Shown: positions 1 to 6,353 of the stretch, piece after piece
Layout: each line of letters opens with the position of its first letter
Position numbering within the stretch: position 1 is the stretch's first letter
Assembly (NCBI GenBank): GCA_903933085.1
Contig: CAIZIN010000080.1
Coordinates: forward strand, 1 to 14,912
Origin: an uncultured bacterium
Lineage (GTDB): Bacteria; Patescibacteriota; Minisyncoccia; Phycocordibacterales; CAIZIN01
DNA length: 14,912 nt
Reading direction: 5' to 3'
Position numbers and translations under genes: made by a program
The notes under the pieces: generated by a model
The model's input: the letters and a program-made list of their open reading frames with translations, nothing else
What the model was told of the DNA's origin: nothing
The model's database searches: none

Positions 1-161
1 AAGAAGAAAAGTTGCTATTGAAATAGCCTCAATACACTCGATAAAGAGAGAGTCAATTCTTTGTCCTAATGTATGTTAGGGAAGCTTGGGGAGATTTTGA
101 TAATAACCATACCAAAGTATGTAACACACTTTTAATTTTTCCAATACTGGTAAAAGTCTGC

Positions 162-173
162 GGGGGGGGGGGG
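162..173. repeat. G12 homopolymer tract at the RT / Avd-like gene junction
   Basis: Twelve consecutive G on the + strand end 13 nt before the RT start codon. The tract is read as poly-Pro in the opposing Avd-like frame. Tracts of this length are prone to slippage, either in the cell or in sequencing. Confidence 0.9.
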
Positions 174-179
174 TAATAT
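174..179 (+). promoter_or_regulatory. possible -10 element (TAATAT) of the RT gene
   Basis: TAATAT ends 7 nt before the RT ATG, a spacing that would give a nearly leaderless transcript like those of other genes in this window. No convincing -35 is seen, and the G12 tract would lie in the spacer. No Shine-Dalgarno precedes the ATG. Confidence 0.3.
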
Positions 180-186
180 TTAAAGA

Positions 187-1173
187 ATGCGAATTTTTAA
201 TCATACATATCAAGATATCATATCTTTGGAAAATTTACTTGAGGCATGGCAGGAATTTATAAGAGGAAAGAAAAATAAAAAAGATGTTCAGGAATTTGGA
301 AGAAATTTAATGCAGAATATTATTTCTCTTCACAGCGATTTGAAAAATAAAACATATAGGCACGGAGAGTATAAAAGTTTTAAAATAAATGACCCGAAGG
401 CTAGAGATATCCATAAGTCTTCTGTGAGGGATAGATTGTTACATCATGCAATTTATAGAATTTTGTACCCATACTTTGATAAGGAATTTATTTATGATTC
501 GTATTCCTGTAGGCTGGAAAAAGGAACACATAAAGCGATTGAGAAATTTAAACATTTTTTTGGTAAAGTTTCAAAAAATAATACAAAAGCTTGTTGGATT
601 TTAAAATGTGATATTAAAAAGTTTTTTGCAAATATTGATCACGAGCTATTGTTGGAAATTTTAGTGAGTAATATAGAGGATGAAAATGTTACACGGCTTT
701 TAGGTGAGGTGATAGGAAGCTTTAATACAAAAGACAGAGAAGATGTTGGTTTACCGCTAGGTAATCTAACTTCACAGCTTTTGGTAAATATTTATATGAA
801 TGAATTTGATCAGTTTGTTAAAAATATTTTACATGAAAAATATTATATTAGATATGCTGATGATTTTGTTTTTATGAGTGATGATAAAATTTATCTTGAA
901 CAATTGATACCCAAGATATCAGATTTTTTAGAAAATAATCTTAAGCTCAGTTTACATCCCGACAAGTTGTTTATCAAAACTCTGACCTCGGGTGTAGATT
1001 TTTTGGGATGGGTTCACTTTCCGAAACACAGAGTTGTGAGAACAAGTACAAAAAAGCGAATGTTTAGGAATGTTGTTGCGAAAAAAGGAAAAGAAGAAAC
1101 GGTTCAGTCGTACCTAGGGTTATTGAAGTATGGTAATACAGAAAGATTGAAAAGAATTATTTTAGAAAAATAG
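187..1173 (+). CDS. Reverse transcriptase, diversity-generating-retroelement type
   Basis: RNA-directed DNA polymerase of 328 residues, a normal length for a complete DGR RT. Visible motifs are RDRLLHHAIYRILYPYFDK near residue 80-100, the first catalytic Asp in LKCDIKKFF (D142), GLPLGNLTSQ at 188-197, the YADD active site at 223-226, and a C-terminal FLGW followed by a basic thumb-like region. The LGNLTSQ form of motif 4, in place of the PQG type of group II introns and retroviruses, is typical of DGR RTs. These enzymes copy a template-repeat RNA with errors at adenines, and the cDNA replaces a variable repeat in a target gene. There is no maturase or endonuclease domain. The ATG at 187 is preceded by an in-frame TAA at 181-183. 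An Avd-like remnant lies head-to-head on the other strand. No template repeat is recognisable between them or in the short downstream gap. The RT call is firm; the DGR subtype rests on motif style and the Avd-like neighbour. Confidence 0.88.
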   Translation: MRIFNHTYQDIISLENLLEAWQEFIRGKKNKKDVQEFGRNLMQNIISLHSDLKNKTYRHGEYKSFKINDPKARDIHKSSVRDRLLHHAIYRILYPYFDKEFIYDSYSCRLEKGTHKAIEKFKHFFGKVSKNNTKACWILKCDIKKFFANIDHELLLEILVSNIEDENVTRLLGEVIGSFNTKDREDVGLPLGNLTSQLLVNIYMNEFDQFVKNILHEKYYIRYADDFVFMSDDKIYLEQLIPKISDFLENNLKLSLHPDKLFIKTLTSGVDFLGWVHFPKHRVVRTSTKKRMFRNVVAKKGKEETVQSYLGLLKYGNTERLKRIILEK

Positions 1174-1176
1174 ACA

Positions 1177-1215
1177 AAAAAGAGCGATTTTCCCGAAGGG
1201 AAAATCGCTCTTTTT
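1177..1215. terminator. Strong bidirectional intrinsic terminator
   Basis: A perfect 18-bp inverted repeat (1177-1194 with 1198-1215) has the core AGAGCGATTTTCCC, a GAA loop and A5/T5 tails on both sides. It starts 4 nt after the RT stop and lies downstream of the converging gene at 1276-1509, so it can end transcripts from both. Confidence 0.9.
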
Positions 1216-1236
1216 GTATCAACTTTAAATTGCATG

Positions 1237-1269
1237 CCCCAGCTTATTGCCATTGTCTGGGGTACTTTT
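1237..1269 (+). terminator. possible second hairpin (CCCCAG...CTGGGG) followed by T-run
   Basis: CCCCAG at 1237-1242 pairs with CTGGGG at 1257-1262. The run TACTTTTTT follows on the + strand. It may back up the stronger terminator at 1177-1215; on the - strand it has no U-tract. Confidence 0.35.
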
Positions 1270-1275
1270 TTAATT

Positions 1276-1509
1276 TTAAATTGATTTCAACCCTGCCTCC
1301 ACATCTTTCAAATCTTGCGTGTCGTTTAGGTCTGCCTCAATTGAATCTAATGAATCTGTTGTAACTGTTGTTGTTGCTACATTTTGCTCTGGCACAATAG
1401 GAGCTCTCTCCTCTAATGTTTTACCCCAGAAATATAGAGCTCCGACAATTAATACTAGGATAATAATGATTGATGCAACTACCGCCCCATATGATTTTTG
1501 TTGTTCCAT
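1276..1509 (-). CDS. Small single-pass membrane protein, unknown function
   Basis: A 77-residue protein beginning MEQQKSYGAVVASIIIILVL. Residues 8-29 form one transmembrane helix. The remainder is an acidic Ser/Thr/Asp-rich tail with likely helical segments (DSLDSIEADLNDTQDLKDVE), probably outside the membrane. Small proteins with this layout are frequent in CPR genomes, and their role is not known to me. The frame stays open upstream to 1593, but that extension (MDPRSTEDDKK) is translated from a dispersed repeat that also lies in front of pilB. I therefore choose the ATG at 1509, where the tail of the repeat ends in the same TTTTAAATTT leader as the pilB start. No Shine-Dalgarno is present. 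The gene ends just before the shared hairpin region facing the RT. Confidence 0.65.
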   Translation of the reverse strand: MEQQKSYGAVVASIIIILVLIVGALYFWGKTLEERAPIVPEQNVATTTVTTDSLDSIEADLNDTQDLKDVEAGLKSI

Positions 1510-1592
1510 TTTGTTTAAATTTAAAATCGACATAAAATAAGAAGTGTATTCACGACTATATTTTTTGTCGTCCTCGGTACTCCGGGGATCCA
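1510..1592 (-). repeat. Dispersed leader repeat, copy A (GGATCCCCGGAGTACC core)
   Basis: Read on the - strand, this copy runs from TGGATCCCCGGAGTACCGAG into GACGACAAAAAATATA, then CACTTCTTATTTT, GTCGATTTTAAATTT and the start codon of the small membrane protein. The first 36 bases (1592 down to 1557) are identical to 8268-8303 in front of pilB, and the rest aligns with short gaps. It probably forms the 5' untranslated region. Confidence 0.8.
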
Positions 1593-1639
1593 AGTTAATC
1601 TAATAATTAATAATGTAAAAACAGATTCGCATTGCCATT

Positions 1640-1660
1640 CTCGGTACTCCGGGGATCCAA
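1640..1660 (-). repeat. Dispersed repeat core, copy C
   Basis: The 21-base core TTGGATCCCCGGAGTACCGAG occurs here 67 bp from copy A, in the same orientation. The GACGACAAAA extension and leader part are absent. It lies beside the GGATTCCAGC hairpin element. Confidence 0.85.
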
Positions 1661-1678
1661 ACCTGAATTTTTCCGACT

Positions 1679-1718
1679 GGATTCCAGCCTTCGCTGGAAT
1701 GACAATACGGGAGTAGGA
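1679..1718. repeat. REP-like palindromic element (ATTCCAGC-CTTC-GCTGGAAT)
   Basis: ATTCCAGC at 1681-1688 pairs perfectly with GCTGGAAT at 1693-1700 around a CTTC loop. GGAATGACAA then occurs twice (1696-1705 and 1716-1725, approximately). The GGATTCC...GGAATGAC form matches extragenic palindromes that many bacterial genomes carry in multiple copies. It lies directly downstream of the secreted coiled-coil gene and could help end its transcript. Confidence 0.5.
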
Positions 1719-1736
1719 ATGACAAACGGAGGAAAC

Positions 1737-2483
1737 CTAGGGAGTTGTAGTCGCTGTTGCTTGCCTGTTTAGGGTACTTGTGGCTGTATTTGCACCATTA
1801 CCATTTCTACCTGGTTTTAGATTTTCCACAACCTTAACAAATGCTTCATGTGCTGCCTTTACGGAAGTATTTGCCTCAGTGGTTTTTGCTTTAATTGTAT
1901 TTTTTGTTGTTGTACTTATTGTTCCAGACAATACAGTTTGTAAAGATGTCGCAAGAGTTGAAACTTTTTCTGATGCAATCACTAGTTTTGCTTCCGCTTC
2001 AGCGAGAAGAGCGTTTGCTCGAGTTGTGTCTACATTTTTTGCATTTAAGTTTATAAGATGTGCTTTAAGTCTTTCGTCTGTTGACGTAAGTCTTGTTATA
2101 GCATCTCCTAATCTATCATTTACTTTTGCTATCTGATTTGAAATACCTGTTTTAAATCTTTCTTCCAATCTAATTTTTCTTGCTTCTGTACTTGAAGCTA
2201 TTTTAACTTCTCTTTCCTGTAGTCTTGATGTTGTTGAAGCAATTTTCAATTCACGATCTCTTATCCTATCTTCGATTTTGGCTGTTGTTGAAGCGACTTT
2301 CTCTTTTCTGGTTTCAAGTTGTGCCTTCTCTTCACTAAGCTTTTCCTTTTTTTGTTCGAAAAAATTACTCCACCTCCCTTCACTGCCCGATGTGGCTGTA
2401 TTTGTTTGAGCTAGAACAATATTTCCACTAATTAAAGTAGTAATTACTAAACCGAAAATTGTTAAATAATGTGTTTTTTTCAT
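1737..2483 (-). CDS. Secreted coiled-coil protein, unknown function
   Basis: A 248-residue protein with an apparent signal peptide: KK at the N-terminus, a hydrophobic core LTIFGLVITTLISGNIVLA, and likely cleavage after VLA at residue 25. Residues about 40-115 are a highly charged coiled coil with a repeated K-[IV]-AS-[TS]-T pattern (EKVASTTAKIEDR, LKIASTTSRLQER, VKIASSTEARKIR). More helices follow to about residue 220, then a Gly/Asn/Thr-rich tail. This suggests a periplasmic or exported rod. I do not recognise a named family, although exported coiled-coil proteins with Ser-Thr-Thr repeats are common in CPR genomes. An extended -10 promoter lies about 60 bp upstream, and no Shine-Dalgarno precedes the ATG. 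Confidence 0.75.
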   Translation of the reverse strand: MKKTHYLTIFGLVITTLISGNIVLAQTNTATSGSEGRWSNFFEQKKEKLSEEKAQLETRKEKVASTTAKIEDRIRDRELKIASTTSRLQEREVKIASSTEARKIRLEERFKTGISNQIAKVNDRLGDAITRLTSTDERLKAHLINLNAKNVDTTRANALLAEAEAKLVIASEKVSTLATSLQTVLSGTISTTTKNTIKAKTTEANTSVKAAHEAFVKVVENLKPGRNGNGANTATSTLNRQATATTTP

Positions 2484-2540
2484 TTGTTTGATTTTAGTGC
2501 TAATACACTTCTCCCGCGTAGTCGGAGGAAGGTCTGATAC

Positions 2541-2549
2541 ATTATACCA
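2541..2549 (-). promoter_or_regulatory. Extended -10 promoter of the secreted coiled-coil gene
   Basis: On the - strand TGGTATAAT is a perfect -10 with the TGn extension. No strong -35 is seen. The predicted start lies roughly 50 nt upstream of the ATG at 2483. The leader holds a small CTTCTCC/GGAGGAAG hairpin (2508-2531). Confidence 0.6.
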
Positions 2550-2583
2550 CTCTTGACCATTTATTCATTTATGAAAAGTGGAT

Positions 2584-2618
2584 AACAAAAAAACGCCATT
2601 ATAAGTCGTTTTTTTGTT
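2584..2618 (-). terminator. Intrinsic terminator of the pyrophosphatase gene
   Basis: A perfect 12-bp inverted repeat (AACAAAAAAACG at 2584-2595 with CGTTTTTTTGTT at 2607-2618) lies 19 bp after the stop codon. Read on the - strand, the distal arm ends in a U7 run. The stem is AT-rich. Confidence 0.55.
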
Positions 2619-2636
2619 GATTTTCACTGAATGAAT

Positions 2637-4643
2637 TTAGAAGAAAAGTTTAATTAAGATTGGAACCATAAGAAGAGCTACAATGTTAATGATTTTAATC
2701 ATTGGATTGATAGCTGGTCCAGCAGTGTCTTTATAAGGATCGCCAACTGTGTCGCCTGTAACTGATGCAATGTGAGCATCTGAGCCCTTTCCTCCGTGAT
2801 TACCAAGTTCAATATGTTTCTTTGCATTATCCCATGCTCCACCACCTGAAGTCATTGATATTGCTAGGAATATACCAGTGATTATTGAACCTACTAGAAG
2901 TCCACCAAGAGCTTCGGGACCAAGTAGAAGTCCAATAATAATTGGGGCTAGAACAGGGATAAGTGCTGGAACAACCATTTCTTTGATAGCCGCTTTTGTT
3001 ACAATATCAACTGATTTTGCATAGTCTGGTTTTGCTGTGCCAGCCATAATTCCTGGGATTTCTCGGAATTGTCTTCGAACTTCGTCCACAACTTTTCCTG
3101 CAGCTTTTCCAACGGCTTCCATAGATAGAGCTGCAAAGTAATATGGAAGTAATCCTCCAATAAACAAACCAGAAATAACTCGATAGTCTGAAAGACTAAA
3201 GATTATAGTGTGACCTCTGTTGATAAATTCTTGTGAGTAAGATGCAAAGAGAACTATTGCAGCAAGACCGGCTGAACCAATAGCATAACCTTTTGTAACA
3301 GCCTTTGTTGTATTTCCAACTGCATCGAGTGGATCTGTGATATCACGCACTGAACTTGGCAACTCGGCCATTTCTGCAATTCCACCTGCATTATCTGTGA
3401 TTGGTCCAAAGGCATCGATTGCAACAATAATACCTGTAAGTGAAAGCATTGAAATAGCTGCAATTGCTACTCCAAATAAGTCGGCTAGGTTATATGTTCC
3501 CCAAATACCTGCAACAATAGCAAGAACTGGAAGAGCTGTAGATTTCATAGACATTGCCAAACCTTGAATGATGTTTGTTCCATGTCCAGAATTTGAAGCG
3601 TGGGCAATAGATTTTACTGGATGAAATTTTGTTGATGTGAAATACTCTGTAACCATTACGATAGCAGCAGTAACTGCTAGTCCAATCAATGAACATCCGT
3701 AAAGTTCATTCACACTATATTTACCATTTCCTTCCATTAAGGTTTTAATGATTGGGTAGAAAGATATTGCTGAAAGAACGCCTGAAGCGATAAGTCCTTT
3801 GTACAAGGCTCCCATAATATCCTGATTCTTTCCGAGTCTTACAAACCAAGTTCCAATGATTGAACAGATGATTGCTACTGCTCCAAGAGCAAGGGGTAAT
3901 ACAACTGCGTTTTCGTTTCCGATGAAAACAATACTTGCAAGAAGCATTGCTGCAACTGAAGTAACCGCATATGTTTCAAAAAGGTCCGCGGCCATACCTG
4001 CGCAGTCTCCAACATTGTCTCCAACGTTATCTGCAATAACAGCAGGGTTTCTTGGATCATCTTCTGGAATTCCTGCTTCAACTTTTCCAACCAAGTCTGC
4101 TCCAACATCTGCTGCTTTTGTGAAAATACCTCCACCAAGTCGAGCAAAAACAGAAATCAAACTGGCGCCAAATGAAAGGCCAACAAGAGCCTCAATATTT
4201 TTTGTCGCTGCATAGAAAGCTGTAACACCTAAAAGTGCAAGTCCTACTACTAGGAAACCTGTCACTGCTCCACCTTCGAAGGCCATAGCAAGAGCTGGTT
4301 TAAGTCCAATTCGTGCTGCTTCTGTTGTTCGAACGTTAGCTCGAACAGAAATGTTCATACCAATGAATCCTGCAGCGGCTGAAAGTACTGCTCCAACAAG
4401 GAATCCAAAAGCTGGCAACCATCCAATAAGAAATCCGATTATAAAGAATAAGATTACAGCAATGTAGGTGATTGTTTTGTATTGTCTGTTTAAATATGCG
4501 CTGGCACCTTCTTGAATTGCCTTTGCGATTTCCTGCATACGATCATTACCTGCGCTTTTTCCAATAATTTTTTTTGCTAAAACAAGGCCATAAACAATGG
4601 CGATAACTGAACTAATTAATGCGAATGTGACTGACAAATTCAT
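2637..4643 (-). CDS. hppA: Membrane-bound ion-translocating pyrophosphatase (predicted K+-independent H+-PPase)
   Basis: An integral membrane enzyme of 668 residues, usual for the family, with many transmembrane helices. It couples PPi hydrolysis to ion export. Visible signatures are the PPi/Mg site ADVGADLVGKVEAGIPEDDP at about 178-197, ADNVGDNVGDCAGMAADLFE at 204-223, DAFGPITDNAGGIAEMAE at 410-427, and the C-terminal GGAWDNAKKHIE and GDTVGDPYKDTAGPA motifs. Residue 447 is Lys in GNTTKAVTKGYAIGSAGL. Known K+-independent H+-PPases carry Lys here, and K+-dependent enzymes carry Ala. The inferred role is to harvest by-product PPi to energise the membrane. The ATG at 4643 follows an AT-rich stretch without a Shine-Dalgarno, and the N-terminal helix starts at once, as usual for the family. 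It lies downstream of nusA on the same strand, but a hairpin separates them, so it may have its own promoter. Confidence 0.96.
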   Translation of the reverse strand: MNLSVTFALISSVIAIVYGLVLAKKIIGKSAGNDRMQEIAKAIQEGASAYLNRQYKTITYIAVILFFIIGFLIGWLPAFGFLVGAVLSAAAGFIGMNISVRANVRTTEAARIGLKPALAMAFEGGAVTGFLVVGLALLGVTAFYAATKNIEALVGLSFGASLISVFARLGGGIFTKAADVGADLVGKVEAGIPEDDPRNPAVIADNVGDNVGDCAGMAADLFETYAVTSVAAMLLASIVFIGNENAVVLPLALGAVAIICSIIGTWFVRLGKNQDIMGALYKGLIASGVLSAISFYPIIKTLMEGNGKYSVNELYGCSLIGLAVTAAIVMVTEYFTSTKFHPVKSIAHASNSGHGTNIIQGLAMSMKSTALPVLAIVAGIWGTYNLADLFGVAIAAISMLSLTGIIVAIDAFGPITDNAGGIAEMAELPSSVRDITDPLDAVGNTTKAVTKGYAIGSAGLAAIVLFASYSQEFINRGHTIIFSLSDYRVISGLFIGGLLPYYFAALSMEAVGKAAGKVVDEVRRQFREIPGIMAGTAKPDYAKSVDIVTKAAIKEMVVPALIPVLAPIIIGLLLGPEALGGLLVGSIITGIFLAISMTSGGGAWDNAKKHIELGNHGGKGSDAHIASVTGDTVGDPYKDTAGPAINPMIKIINIVALLMVPILIKLFF

Positions 4644-4739
4644 ATTTTTACTTTTTACTTATTTATTAATGATATACAAAACCAAATTTTTAGAATAATA
4701 ATAGAAGACCTTGAGTTTTAACTTTGGTATTGAGAAAAC

Positions 4740-4770
4740 AAAAATATCTTCCAAAAAGAAAGATATTTTT
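4740..4770 (-). terminator. Probable intrinsic terminator of nusA
   Basis: AAAAATATCTT (4740-4750) pairs perfectly with AAGATATTTTT (4760-4770). On the - strand the stem lies 18 bp after the nusA stop and runs into a T-rich tail. It is AT-rich and therefore only moderately convincing. Confidence 0.5.
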
Positions 4771-4787
4771 ATCTTGCTTTTTTTTAT

Positions 4788-6047
4788 TTATTCTTTATCT
4801 TCCGTCTTTTCTTCTGTAACATCTGGTTTTTCAGTTGTTACAACCTCATCCCCATCTTCACTTACAACTTCTTCTTCGTTTGAAAGAGTTTCTTCTATGG
4901 AAGCCACTTCTTCATCAACGCTTTTTTCATCTGATTCAATTAACTCGTCGCCTTTTATTGATTTGATATCAATTTTCCAACCCGTAAGCTTTGCAGCAAG
5001 ACGAACGTTTTGCCCACCTTTACCGATTGCTAATGATTGTTGATCTTCTGAGACGATGACTGTTGCTTTATGATCTGTTTCATCTAGTTCAACATTGATA
5101 ACTTTTGCTGGTGAGAGTGAATCCTCAATAAACTGTGCAGGATCTTCTGACCATTCAATAATATCAATTTTTTCACCAGCCAATTCGCTCATAACTGTTG
5201 AAACACGTACACCTCTTTGTCCTACAAGTGATCCAACGGGATCAATGTGTGAGTCGTTTGAAAATGTTGCTACTTTAGAACGTGAACCAGCTTCTCTAGC
5301 AACAGCTTTAATTTCTACTGTGCCTGCATTGATTTCTGGTACTTCAGCTGCAAATAAACCTTCAAGAAACTTTGGATGTGAACGGGAAACCTTTAGGAAT
5401 ACACCTTTTGTTGCGTCATCAACTCGGAAAAGATAAGCTCGAATTCTTTCACCTTGTCTGTATCGCTCTCCGGGAATTTGCTCTTCATATGGAAGTACTG
5501 CTACAGCTCGCCCCATATCTAGATAAATATTACCTTTTTCAACTCGCTGTACTGTTCCTGAAATAATTTCACCTTCTCTTTCTCCATATTCTGAAACAAC
5601 ACTTTCTTTTTCTGCTTCACGAATTTTTTGAATGATAACTTGTTTTGCTGTTTGAGCAGCGATTCTTCCGAAATCAGACTTTGTTTCAAGAGGGAAGACA
5701 ACTTCTTCATCTACCTGCGCGCCTTTCTTAACAAACTTGGCGTCGTCTTTTGTTATATGGTGTTCACTGTTGAATCGAATTCGGTCGTCATCATCGGGAA
5801 GTAAATCTTCGTCTTCTTCTGGCATAATCACTCTACTTTCATCGACTACGATTTTCACTTGGTAAAAATCTGTCTTTCCGGACTCTGGATCAAAAGAACA
5901 TCGGATGATTTGTCCTTTTTTTCCAAACTCTTTCTTGTACGCTGTTGCCAACGCTGCCTCAATTGCCTCTATAATCTTTTCGCGTGAGATGCCTCGCTCT
6001 TCTTCGAGTTGAGTAAACACCGCGCTGATTGCTTTTAGATCAAACAT
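4788..6047 (-). CDS. nusA: Transcription termination/antitermination factor NusA
   Basis: A cytoplasmic factor of 419 residues that binds RNA polymerase and nascent RNA and modulates pausing, termination and antitermination. The order is an N-terminal RNAP-binding domain 1-150 (starts MFDLKAISAVFTQLEEERGI, with EAIEAALATAYKKEFG), an acidic insert EEDEDLLPDDDD at about 77-88, an S1 domain at about 157-222 (GEIISGTVQRVEKGNIYLDM), KH1 with DPVGSLVGQRGVR (269-281), and KH2 with QSLAIGKGGQNVRLAAKLTG (337-356). The Glu/Asp-rich tail from about 366 replaces the helical AR repeats of E. coli NusA. The ATG at 6047 matches the conserved start. A 9-bp inverted repeat (6051-6059 with 6076-6084) sits immediately before the start codon and could mask initiation. 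No rimP or infB lies beside it, unlike the classic rimP-nusA-infB order. Confidence 0.96.
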   Translation of the reverse strand: MFDLKAISAVFTQLEEERGISREKIIEAIEAALATAYKKEFGKKGQIIRCSFDPESGKTDFYQVKIVVDESRVIMPEEDEDLLPDDDDRIRFNSEHHITKDDAKFVKKGAQVDEEVVFPLETKSDFGRIAAQTAKQVIIQKIREAEKESVVSEYGEREGEIISGTVQRVEKGNIYLDMGRAVAVLPYEEQIPGERYRQGERIRAYLFRVDDATKGVFLKVSRSHPKFLEGLFAAEVPEINAGTVEIKAVAREAGSRSKVATFSNDSHIDPVGSLVGQRGVRVSTVMSELAGEKIDIIEWSEDPAQFIEDSLSPAKVINVELDETDHKATVIVSEDQQSLAIGKGGQNVRLAAKLTGWKIDIKSIKGDELIESDEKSVDEEVASIEETLSNEEEVVSEDGDEVVTTEKPDVTEEKTEDKE

Positions 6048-6050
6048 GAT

Positions 6051-6084
6051 TGATTTTTGAGGAACGAAGTGACTACAAAAATCA
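6051..6084 (-). promoter_or_regulatory. Hairpin immediately upstream of the nusA start codon
   Basis: TGATTTTTG (6051-6059) pairs with CAAAAATCA (6076-6084), four bases from the nusA ATG. NusA genes are often autoregulated, so a translational or transcriptional control element is possible, but this is inference from position only. Confidence 0.4.
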
Positions 6085-6324
6085 TCACCCCGCCCTAATT
6101 ACTACTCTATTAAATCGTATCGCCTATTTTTACCGCCTTTCGATATTTGCTCGCTACATTCCAAATTAATTGGAAAGGGCGGGATTAATATCAACTTTAC
6201 CACCTATTAAATTGTTCCACCTATTCTTAAGTTTGCTTATTGGGAAATGTATGGTTTTTTCAAATTTCATGCTCCCTAAATAAACAAATCCCGTATCTTT
6301 CGAGACGGAATTACTTACAAATCC

Positions 6325-6352
6325 ATAATAGCATATTTGGGCCATTTGGCAA
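6325..6352 (-). promoter_or_regulatory. Promoter facing nusA
   Basis: On the - strand TTGCCA (6352-6347), a 16-bp spacer and TATTAT (6330-6325) with a TGC extension form a good sigma70-type promoter. The predicted leader is about 270 nt before nusA. This leader contains a possible 34-codon frame (6270-6166) that I cannot support as a gene. Confidence 0.55.
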
Positions 6353-6353
6353 C

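Larger units (their letters stand above)
1..204 (-). pseudogene. Avd-like four-helix-bundle protein (DGR accessory), degraded, cut by left edge
   Basis: On the - strand an ATG at 204-202 opens a frame reading MIKNSHSLNITPPPPR, then LPVLEKLKVCYILWYGYYQN, then LPKLP and a TAA at 78-76. The same frame continues past the stop as HTLGQRIDSLFIECIEAI and SIATFLL to the window edge. The LP-x-EK, W-x-x-Y-x-x-LP and TLGQ-x-IDSLF-x-E pattern is what I recall of CPR four-helix-bundle proteins of the Avd/S23 type. Avd binds the reverse transcriptase and template RNA in diversity-generating retroelements. The TAA stands where the family has a basic residue before Y/F-TLG, so this copy looks broken, unless the base calls are wrong or translation restarts downstream. 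The TPPPPR stretch comes from the poly-C (G12 on +) tract. It is head-to-head with the RT gene and overlaps its start by 18 nt, whereas avd is normally co-directional with the RT. The family call is from memory of the pattern and only about half of the protein is visible. Confidence 0.55.

Noticed and set aside
1..186. DGR template repeat upstream of the RT.
   Set aside because: No stretch resembling the FISUMP C-terminal codons is present, and the segment is explained by the Avd-like reading frame on the other strand.
1174..1275. Template repeat downstream of the RT.
   Set aside because: Only terminator hairpins are seen; there is no similarity to 12400-12606.
1573..1593. The repeat core resembles a cloning-vector polylinker (SacI-KpnI-SmaI-BamHI order).
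   Set aside because: There is one extra T inside the site run, three copies lie in different native contexts, and two share a 36-base identity reaching into AT-rich leader DNA. A natural repeat is the simpler explanation, though vector screening would be cheap.
1510..1593. N-terminal extension of the small membrane protein (MDPRSTEDDKK...).
   Set aside because: It is a translation of the dispersed repeat that is non-coding in front of pilB; the ATG at 1509 precedes the membrane helix.
3254..4215. Long frames on both strands inside the pyrophosphatase gene.
   Set aside because: Shadow frames of a strongly conserved coding sequence.
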